In this document: in pieces, positions 28,611-36,518 of the stretch
Numbering within the stretch: the first letter of the stretch is position 1
Layout: each line of letters opens with the position of its first letter
DNA from: Bacteroidota bacterium
GTDB taxonomy: Bacteria; Bacteroidota; Bacteroidia; Flavobacteriales_D; Crocinitomicaceae
Direction: 5' to 3'
Assembly: GCA_947378245.1 (NCBI GenBank)
Contig: CANCJF010000002.1
Span: forward strand, 1-60,839
Length of the DNA stretch: 60,839 nucleotides
The notes under the pieces: model-generated
The model's database searches: none
What the model saw: only the letters and a program-made list of their open reading frames with translations
Told to the model about the DNA's origin: nothing
Translations under genes and position numbers: made by a program

Positions 28611-29349
28611 AAATAACAACCTCATCCTGGCTTGCCATATCACGAGCGTGTACGATGTAAATCGAAAAACCACGCTGGAAGATGACAACTATGCCTTAGT
28701 TCGTGATTGGGCTACATCCATTACGGAACAAAAGCTTCAGGGAATTATTTTTCATAATAATTTCAGTCGCGAAACCTGTGAAAAATACAGCAGTGATTCG
28801 ATTTCTTTCGTGAAAATAACGTACAATACTGCATTTAATCCGAACGTATTTCGCTATTTTGTGTACTACACGTATTTGCAAGAACACCTACATCGCTACA
28901 AGCATATTTTCCTTACGGATATTTCCGATGTTACACTAGTAAAAAATCCATTTCTCGACCCTTTTTATCTCGAAAATTCGAATGCGTTATTTTGTGGAGA
29001 CGAACCAAAAACATTGAACGATGACTGGATGCAGGCACACAGCTCACATCTTCGTGAAAAAATAGCCGATTTTGCGGCCTACGAACAAACATTTGCGCAA
29101 GAAACGCTCTTAAATTGTGGGATCATCGGTGGTAATGCTCCCCTGGTATTTAAATTCATAGAACAACTTTACGCCATTCATCAATCGGCAAACTTTGACA
29201 ATAAAACAGCCTTCACGGGAGATATGGGGGCTTTCAATTATTTAGTGAGAACCCAATTTAACAAACAACTCATTCACGGTGCTCCTGTGAATACCGTATT
29301 TAAGGAGTATGAAAACGAACGGAAAGATTGTTGGTTTAGACATAAATAA
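28582..29349 (+). CDS. Putative glycosyltransferase of unassigned family
   Basis: Start refined to MGIHPIPLPENNN (28582), overlapping the GT2 stop; KHIFLTDISDVTLVKNPF and LLNCGIIGGNAP are typical of GT-A nucleotide-sugar transferases. Confidence 0.6.
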   Translation: MGIHPIPLPENNNLILACHITSVYDVNRKTTLEDDNYALVRDWATSITEQKLQGIIFHNNFSRETCEKYSSDSISFVKITYNTAFNPNVFRYFVYYTYLQEHLHRYKHIFLTDISDVTLVKNPFLDPFYLENSNALFCGDEPKTLNDDWMQAHSSHLREKIADFAAYEQTFAQETLLNCGIIGGNAPLVFKFIEQLYAIHQSANFDNKTAFTGDMGAFNYLVRTQFNKQLIHGAPVNTVFKEYENERKDCWFRHK

Positions 29350-29580
29350 TTCAATTAAAACTATCGCTTATCCTATAATTAAGTTAGCATTTCATATTAA
29401 AAGAATCCTTCATCAAGAATGAAAATCTGAAAAAATTAAACGGCAATCGAGGGTCTAAGCATTTCCTTTACATCAATCGTACTTTTTTGGCTTGTATAAT
29501 TTATTGTATGATTTGAAGGTGGAGATTGTTACGAATAATTAGAATTTATTTTAAATTTCCAAAATACCTTTTTTGTGGTA

Positions 29581-29611
29581 TTGTCTCCACCCTAGCAAGG
29601 ATATATTTTTG
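29581..29611 (+). promoter_or_regulatory. Candidate Bacteroidota promoter (TTG-N20-TATTTTTG) for the DUF4856/imelysin/HTTM/TonB operon
   Basis: TTG 29581-29583, TATTTTTG 29604-29611; start codon 29639. Confidence 0.5.
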
Positions 29612-29638
29612 CCTTGTTTAAAATCAATCTAAATAACG

Positions 29639-30847
29639 ATGAAAAAAATACATATATTTCTTGGTTCACTTGCAATGGCTTCTATACTGTTTTCAAGCTG
29701 TAAAAAAGACGAGGTTACCCCTACACCAACCCCTGATAGCTATGCTATCCCTAGTTCCTACGAATTCAAAAATGCTAGCGCTGTTTCCACCGTAGATTTT
29801 AGTGGACAAAAAACGCGCTTGGTGATGCTAGATCAAATCAGTGCGTTAATGACAGATACCTCTTTAGTGAGTGAAGCAACTCTGTTGAAAATGTTTGATG
29901 GAACTGGATTTACAGATGAAGCATTAAACATTTCAGGTAAAAAATTAAGTGATAAAACTGCTTCCTCAACGGATTATTTCTCAGGTATTAATGCAGAACA
30001 AACAAGTATACGCGATGTATTTCGTGCTCAATTTAAATTGGCAGAACTTGCTGTTAAATCAAAAGTGGAGGCAAGTGCTGGCGTAGCGGGAAAATACCTT
30101 GACGGAAGTAAATATCGCTTTTTTAGTGAGAATGGTTTAGAACCTCAACAGGTATTTGCAAAAGGTATGATGGGCGCTTGTTTGTTAGACCAAGTAGTAA
30201 ACAACTACTTAAGTAAGACTAAACTAGATGCTGCTTCAAATGTTGCTAACAACACGAATAAAGTAGTAGAAACCGATAAGACCTACACTACCATGGAACA
30301 CGCGTGGGACGAAGCGTATGGTTACATCTATGGAAATGATAACGTAACAGCAAATCCTGCGGTATACAAATATTGGTCTTCATATATCAATCAAGTAAAC
30401 GCAGACCCTGATTTCAACACGGTGAAAGACGCGATTTACAAAGCGTTCATAAAAGGTAGAGCTGCTATTTCGAATGCCGACTATTCTACGCGTGATGCAC
30501 AAATCGACATTATCAAAACGGAACTGGCAAAAGTACCTGCTGTACGTGCTGTATTTTACTTAAACGAAGGGAAAACAAAATTAGGAACTGCAAACGGAAA
30601 AGCTGCATTCCATGCATTGTCTGAAGCATATGGATTTATCTGGTGTCTACGTTTCACGCAAAATCCTACAACAAAAGCACCTTATTTCTCCAAAGAGGAA
30701 GTAGATGGCATGTTGGCTGATTTACTAAAAGGTACAAACGGTCTATACGATGTCGATTACCTTAACACGGCACTGGAAGCAATCGCTACAAAAATCGCTA
30801 CTCGTTTTGGATTTACGGTTGCTCAAGCTATTGACGCTACTAAATAG
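29639..30847 (+). CDS. DUF4856 domain-containing lipoprotein
   Basis: Lipobox ILFSSC; sequence matches remembered DUF4856 features (YEFKNASAVSTVDFSGQKTRLVMLDQI..., FHALSEAYGFIWCLRF). Confidence 0.8.
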   Translation: MKKIHIFLGSLAMASILFSSCKKDEVTPTPTPDSYAIPSSYEFKNASAVSTVDFSGQKTRLVMLDQISALMTDTSLVSEATLLKMFDGTGFTDEALNISGKKLSDKTASSTDYFSGINAEQTSIRDVFRAQFKLAELAVKSKVEASAGVAGKYLDGSKYRFFSENGLEPQQVFAKGMMGACLLDQVVNNYLSKTKLDAASNVANNTNKVVETDKTYTTMEHAWDEAYGYIYGNDNVTANPAVYKYWSSYINQVNADPDFNTVKDAIYKAFIKGRAAISNADYSTRDAQIDIIKTELAKVPAVRAVFYLNEGKTKLGTANGKAAFHALSEAYGFIWCLRFTQNPTTKAPYFSKEEVDGMLADLLKGTNGLYDVDYLNTALEAIATKIATRFGFTVAQAIDATK

Positions 30848-30917
30848 TTAAAATAGTTAACTTTTGAATTATGAATTGAAAGTCCTTTTTTAGGGGACTT
30901 TCACTAGCTAAACTACC

Positions 30918-31976
30918 ATGAGATACGCTTGGATTATAGGAATTGTACTCGTTCTTACTGCTTGTAAAGACAAAACGTCAAAAGCACAAGACGACACGTT
31001 TAAAAAAACGGAGTTATTGCAACAATTAGCGGACAATTATATTCTCCCATCATATGCTTCGTTACAACAAGATGTAACTTCTTTAGCGACTTCTTGGTCG
31101 AGCTTTGATACTCAAGCTACAGAGGTAACGTTTGATAGTATTAAAACACAATGGAAACGTGCTTACATTCGCTTTCAATACGTGAAAATGTTTGATTTCG
31201 GACCTGGAATGGAACAAAATCTATCCATGAGTTTGGGTACTTTCCCTTGCGACACAGCAGCGATTGAATCAAACATCACAAGTGGTACCTATAACCTATC
31301 GGCCATTTCTAATTACGATGCGGTTGGTTTTCCTGCCTTGGATTATTTGTTATATAAAATGGATGCATACCAATCTATTTCAGGCAATACCGCGCGTAAA
31401 AAATACGTAACCGAATTGATTCAAAAAATGAAATCGGAAGTAGATAAGACAGTTAGCAGTTGGGCGACCTATCGTACCACGTTCGTGGATGGTACAAGCA
31501 ATGCTTCTACGAGTCCGTTTTCTTTGTTTGTCAATAATTACATCCGAGATTACGAAATTTTAAAATGGACAAAATTAGGCTATCCTCTAGGTGCAAATAC
31601 TGGCAATGTAAAAAATCCAGCGTATCTGGAAGCACGAAAATCTGGAATAGGGAAAGAGTTGTTACGTGCAAATATTCATGCCCTTCAACAAGTATACCAT
31701 GGATATGGGATGAATGGAAAAAACGGAAAAAGCATGCACGATTATTTGATTGCACTTGGTAAAACAACCACCGCAACTACCCTAGAAAAAAATTGGGGAG
31801 TATTTCTAACTCAAATCGATGCATTAACGAATAATTTGGAAACGGCATTAAATACAGATACGCAGAAAATGATCGATTTATACAATGCAATTCACTATAA
31901 TACGATCGCATTAAAAACGGACATGGTGAGCGCGTTTGGGATATTAATAACCTACTCAGACAACGACGGAGATTAG
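30918..31976 (+). CDS. Imelysin (peptidase M75-like/EfeO-like) lipoprotein
   Basis: Lipobox VLTAC; FPALDYLLY and LEARKSGIGKELLRANIHALQQVYHG features. Confidence 0.8.
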   Translation: MRYAWIIGIVLVLTACKDKTSKAQDDTFKKTELLQQLADNYILPSYASLQQDVTSLATSWSSFDTQATEVTFDSIKTQWKRAYIRFQYVKMFDFGPGMEQNLSMSLGTFPCDTAAIESNITSGTYNLSAISNYDAVGFPALDYLLYKMDAYQSISGNTARKKYVTELIQKMKSEVDKTVSSWATYRTTFVDGTSNASTSPFSLFVNNYIRDYEILKWTKLGYPLGANTGNVKNPAYLEARKSGIGKELLRANIHALQQVYHGYGMNGKNGKSMHDYLIALGKTTTATTLEKNWGVFLTQIDALTNNLETALNTDTQKMIDLYNAIHYNTIALKTDMVSAFGILITYSDNDGD

Positions 31977-31979
31977 TTT

Positions 31980-33347
31980 ATGAACCGAATAAATCAATAC
32001 CTCTTTAAAGAAACATCTATCCTTCCCTTGGTTGGATTCAGAATCATTTTTGGAGTATTGATGGTCATAGGTACGCTTCGTTTTCTATTGAATGGGTGGG
32101 TAGATCAACTCTACATCCAACCTAAATTCTATTTTGGATTCATAGATGGTATTTCTCCTCTCCCTGGAAATTGGATGTACCTACCTTTTAACCTATTACT
32201 CATTGGAGCTATTGGAATTGTATTAGGCGCATATTACAGAATAAGTACCCTACTTGCATTTATCAGTTTTACCTACATTGAAGTTTTAGATAAAACAAAC
32301 TACCTCAATCACTACTATTTTGTGAGTTTGGTCTTGTTTCTACTCTGTTTTGTTCCTGCAAATGTATATTTATCTTGGGACAGCAAACGAAATCCCTCCA
32401 TCCAAAAAAGACAAGTTCCCCAATGGACCATTCGCATCTTACAACTCCAATTAGGTGTCGTATATTTTTTTGCTGGCGTTGCCAAACTAAATCCAGATTG
32501 GTTACTCCACGCACAACCTTTAGCAATTTGGTTACAAGCATACCGCGATCTACCTATCCTAGGTGATTTCTTTGCTAGCAGTTGGTTAGCATTTGCCTTT
32601 AGTTGGTTTGGCTGTATCTACGACCTTACTATCCCATTCTTTCTACTCTCCAGAAAAACGCGAACCTACGCTTATTTCTTTGTGGTTGTATTCCATATCG
32701 TTACGTGGTCTCTATTTCCTATCGGTGTATTTCCATGGGTGATGATTTTCTCTACCTTGTTGTTTTTTCCTGCTTCATTCCACGAAAAATGGTTGACAAA
32801 AATCGCAACATGGACTCGTTGGAAAGAACATGAAAATAGCTTAACCACTCATTTTCAATCTAATAAATTGATTACTATATGTGTCGTTGTGTATGTATTC
32901 ATCCAATTAGTTCTTCCTATACGCTGTTTTTTTCAGCAACCAAAAACCTTGTTTTGGCACGAAGAAGGGATGCGTTTCTCTTGGCGAGTGATGCTCATGC
33001 ATAAAGAAGGTTTTGCTACATTCTATGTACGCGATGCAAAATCGAAACGCGAACTTCAAATTCGCAATGAAAATTTCTTAACCGAAGGTCAAGTCGATCA
33101 AATGGCTACCCAACCCGATATGATTAAGCAATATGCAGACCATCTCTATGAAAAATTTAATGACAGTTTAATACAAACAAGTCAAGGTTCTTTTCGCATT
33201 CAAAATCCTTCTATCCATGCAGAAATTTTTGTGAGTTTAAATGGGAGAAATGCCCAACTATTTCTAACAAAAAAGCATAATCTACACGAAAAAAAATATT
33301 CATCTAACCCCTATAAATGGTTAGCATCCTATAATTCTAATCTATGA
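31980..33347 (+). CDS. HTTM domain-containing protein (vitamin K-dependent gamma-carboxylase-like)
   Basis: LDKTNYLNHYYFVSLV; QLGVVYFFAGVAKLNPDWLLHAQPL; multiple TM helices and a soluble C-terminus. Confidence 0.88.
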   Translation: MNRINQYLFKETSILPLVGFRIIFGVLMVIGTLRFLLNGWVDQLYIQPKFYFGFIDGISPLPGNWMYLPFNLLLIGAIGIVLGAYYRISTLLAFISFTYIEVLDKTNYLNHYYFVSLVLFLLCFVPANVYLSWDSKRNPSIQKRQVPQWTIRILQLQLGVVYFFAGVAKLNPDWLLHAQPLAIWLQAYRDLPILGDFFASSWLAFAFSWFGCIYDLTIPFFLLSRKTRTYAYFFVVVFHIVTWSLFPIGVFPWVMIFSTLLFFPASFHEKWLTKIATWTRWKEHENSLTTHFQSNKLITICVVVYVFIQLVLPIRCFFQQPKTLFWHEEGMRFSWRVMLMHKEGFATFYVRDAKSKRELQIRNENFLTEGQVDQMATQPDMIKQYADHLYEKFNDSLIQTSQGSFRIQNPSIHAEIFVSLNGRNAQLFLTKKHNLHEKKYSSNPYKWLASYNSNL

Positions 33348-35752
33348 AAATTCTAATCCTATTTTGCATTATTTTCCTTGCAGCTTCTTCAAATGCACAG
33401 GAGTATCATGGCTATGTCGAAAATGAGAATAAAGAAGCAATTTATGGCGCTAAAATTATGTGTGGATCCACGATAGTTTTAAGCGATTGGAATGGAAGGT
33501 TTGAATTAAAAAAACCAATAAATGACACCATAAAAGTCTCCTATTTGGGTTTTGAAACACAAGAAATTCTAATTTCTTCACTCACGAAAAATTTCATCCA
33601 CATCACCCTACTAGCAAATGCCAAAGAAATGAAAGAAGCAATTGTTATCAAGAATCGCTTTGAAAATTTTGATATCGGTTACCTCCCTCCAATCAAAGGC
33701 GTACAAATCACTACTGGGACTAGCACCTTAATACAAACAGAAGGTCAAGGTGGTGCCAAATCGAGTGCAAATCCACGGGAATTGTTTGCCAAAGTTCCTG
33801 GACTCAACATTTGGGAAAGTGATGGTGCAGGAATTCAAATGGGTGTTGGTGGTCGTGGTTTAAGTCCAAACCGTACTGCAAATTTTAATACGCGCCAAAA
33901 TGGGTACGACATCAGTGCAGATGCTTTAGGTTATCCTGAATCCTACTATACCCCACCCTTAGAAGCACTTTCTGCGATTGAAATTATTCGTGGTTCTGCT
34001 TCGCTACAATATGGAACGCAATTCGGCGGTTTGATGAATTTCATAATCAAAGAACCAGCAAAAAATTCTCCTTTTGAGTTTACTTCTCGCGCAACTGTCG
34101 GTAACTTTGGGTACAAGGCAGGATTTTTGCGTTTTAGCGGGACCAAAAACAAATTCGAATACCAAACCTATTACCAATACAAAGAAGGAACAGGATATCG
34201 TAATAATAGTCCGTTTAACCAACAACAATATTTTGCGCAACTTGGTTATCGTTTTAGCGACAAACAATCCATTCGCCTAGAATACACTACCATGAGCTAC
34301 GATGCGCAACAGCCGGGCGGATTAACAGACAAACAGTTTTACGAAAATCCAATACAAAGTGTCCGAGATAGAAACTGGTTTAAGGTAAACTGGAACCTGC
34401 TAGCACTGCACTATAACTTAGAAATCAAACCGGAATTACTGCTTAACATTCGTTCCTTCGGAATTCTTTCCTCCCGTCAATCCCTTGGTTTTTTAGGGAA
34501 AATTAACCAACAAGACCCAGGAAATGAACGCCAACTGATTTACGGTGATTTTAAAAATACTGGAACCGAAGTACGTCTTTTAAAAAAATATGAATTTACT
34601 ATCAAAGAAAAAACCATCAAAGGCGCATCCTTGGTCGGAGGAAGATTTTATATCGGACAAACCTCTGCTTTACAAGGAAATGCACCAGGTGGAAGCGAAG
34701 CAGATTTTCGATTTACTTCCAACAACGAATTAGAAAATTCCAACTATTTATTTCCATCGAATAACCTATCCCTTTTCACCGAACACATTTGGTTTTTAAG
34801 TTCTCGCACATCCTTCAACGTAGGATTTCGCTACGAACACATTACCAGTGCTTCTTCTGGATACTATAAAGTGTACAGCATCCATAATCTAACCCAAGAT
34901 ACACTCGCTATTCAAAAATTTGAATCCAGTAATTCTTTAACGCGTTCTGTACCTTTGGGTGGTTTTGGACTTTCTTATAAAACGACTAAACAAACCAACC
35001 TATATGGAAATTTCTGTATGAATTACCGTGCGGTCAATTTTAGCGATATTCGAGTAACCAATCCAAACTTATTGATCGACAGTGCGATGCGTGACGAATA
35101 TGGATCCACCGCTGAAATCGGTTTCCGCGGATTCATCAAACGCTATTTATATGTCGATGTAGCCGCTTTTCACTTGTATTATGGCGACAAAATTGGAATT
35201 ACTCCACTGGAAGGTAGCATCAAAAAAATCCGTACAAACATTGGAAATGCACGTAATGTTGGGGTAGAATGTTTGGTGGAATTTGACTTTATCAAAGCAA
35301 TCAATGACAGCTCTAAATACAATTCATCGTTCTATGTGAATTTCTCCTATATCCATGCGAAATATGTCTCCTCCAAAGAGGCAAACTTTATCGGTAAACA
35401 ACTAGAATATGTGAGTCCGATTATCCTGAAATCAGGAGTAAAAATCAAACACGACCGTTGGGGAGCAACCATCCAAGGTTCATACAATGCTGCACAATTC
35501 TCGGACGCTTCTAATTCCGTAGAACCGAGCGGTGATGCGGTTATCGGTAAAGTACCAGCCTATTTTGTAATGGATCTATCTGCAAAGTATAATTTCAAGA
35601 AATGGTTTACCCTTGAAGGTGGAATCAACAACCTATTAAACGAATCCTATTTTACGCGTAGAGCTACGGCCTATCCTGGTCCTGGAATTTTACCTTCTGA
35701 TGGTCGAAATTTCTACGTGACGGTGCAGTTTAAGATTGGTGAGAGGAAGTGA
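33344..35752 (+). CDS. TonB-dependent receptor, FecA-like (iron complex)
   Basis: Carboxypeptidase-like N-terminal domain, plug GVGGRGLSPNRTANFNTRQNGYDISADALGYPESYYTPP; beta-barrel C-terminus GRNFYVTVQFKIG. ATGA overlap with HTTM. Confidence 0.92.
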   Translation: MKILILFCIIFLAASSNAQEYHGYVENENKEAIYGAKIMCGSTIVLSDWNGRFELKKPINDTIKVSYLGFETQEILISSLTKNFIHITLLANAKEMKEAIVIKNRFENFDIGYLPPIKGVQITTGTSTLIQTEGQGGAKSSANPRELFAKVPGLNIWESDGAGIQMGVGGRGLSPNRTANFNTRQNGYDISADALGYPESYYTPPLEALSAIEIIRGSASLQYGTQFGGLMNFIIKEPAKNSPFEFTSRATVGNFGYKAGFLRFSGTKNKFEYQTYYQYKEGTGYRNNSPFNQQQYFAQLGYRFSDKQSIRLEYTTMSYDAQQPGGLTDKQFYENPIQSVRDRNWFKVNWNLLALHYNLEIKPELLLNIRSFGILSSRQSLGFLGKINQQDPGNERQLIYGDFKNTGTEVRLLKKYEFTIKEKTIKGASLVGGRFYIGQTSALQGNAPGGSEADFRFTSNNELENSNYLFPSNNLSLFTEHIWFLSSRTSFNVGFRYEHITSASSGYYKVYSIHNLTQDTLAIQKFESSNSLTRSVPLGGFGLSYKTTKQTNLYGNFCMNYRAVNFSDIRVTNPNLLIDSAMRDEYGSTAEIGFRGFIKRYLYVDVAAFHLYYGDKIGITPLEGSIKKIRTNIGNARNVGVECLVEFDFIKAINDSSKYNSSFYVNFSYIHAKYVSSKEANFIGKQLEYVSPIILKSGVKIKHDRWGATIQGSYNAAQFSDASNSVEPSGDAVIGKVPAYFVMDLSAKYNFKKWFTLEGGINNLLNESYFTRRATAYPGPGILPSDGRNFYVTVQFKIGERK

Positions 35753-36412
35753 TTACACTACATAAATATTCTCGGCAAACTTTTCGCTCACACTCGATTC
35801 AACCCCATTCACCTCAATCACCATCAAAGCATCGAATTCCTGACGCGATTTTACATGTATCTCATTATTAATTCCCAATCCTACCTTCACCACATACTGT
35901 AGAAAAGCGGATGAATTATCCTTCACTGCTACCATCTTACATAGCTGACCGACTGGTATATCTAACAATGTTTTACGAAATTGCTTGGTCAACTCCCCTC
36001 CTTTCGATGGAATCGGATCTCCGTGTGGATCAAACGCTGGATAATCCAAAAATTTCTCCAATTTATCAATCAACTTAGACGACTGGATATGCTCCAATTG
36101 CTCTGCTACATCATGTACTTCATCCCAACTAAACTCTAACTTTTCATACAAAAAGGTCTCCCACAACCGGTGCTTACGTATCACTTCCGTAGCAATATTC
36201 TTCCCTTCTCGTGTTAAGGTAATCTTCTTGTACTTTTCAAAATCAACCAAGGCTTTGTCGCGTAAACGCTTCAACATGTCATTCGCTGTTGCCGGTTTCA
36301 CACCTAAGTGCAATGCTAATTCATTCGTTCCGACTCCTGTTTCACCACTGTCAAAAGAAATGCGTAACAAGGCTTTTAAATAATTCTCCTCCGTAAATGA
36401 AATCATAGACAT
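35753..36412 (-). CDS. DtxR/MntR-family metal-dependent transcriptional regulator
   Basis: N-terminal HTH TEENYLKALLRISFDSGETGVGTNELALHLGVKPATANDMLKRL; HRLWETFL; FDPHGDPIP. Start refined to MSMISF (36412); the track ORF starts at 36436. Confidence 0.92.
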   Translation of the reverse strand: MSMISFTEENYLKALLRISFDSGETGVGTNELALHLGVKPATANDMLKRLRDKALVDFEKYKKITLTREGKNIATEVIRKHRLWETFLYEKLEFSWDEVHDVAEQLEHIQSSKLIDKLEKFLDYPAFDPHGDPIPSKGGELTKQFRKTLLDIPVGQLCKMVAVKDNSSAFLQYVVKVGLGINNEIHVKSRQEFDALMVIEVNGVESSVSEKFAENIYVV

Positions 36413-36461
36413 GTAGTTGTTAGTGCTTACAAACAAAGATAAAACAAATAATCAAACTAAA

Positions 36462-36493
36462 TTTGTTAGACTAGTCTAACTTTATTATATTTG
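36462..36493 (+). promoter_or_regulatory. Bacteroidota promoter TTTG-N20-TATATTTG
   Basis: TTTG 36462-36465; TATATTTG 36486-36493. Confidence 0.7.
36465..36480. promoter_or_regulatory. Perfect 16-bp palindromic operator candidate for the DtxR-family regulator
   Basis: GTTAGACTAGTCTAAC, in the divergent intergenic region and inside the -33/-7 spacer of the TonB-receptor promoter. Confidence 0.75.
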
Positions 36494-36518
36494 CACACCT
36501 AACTATTGATTAAACGTA

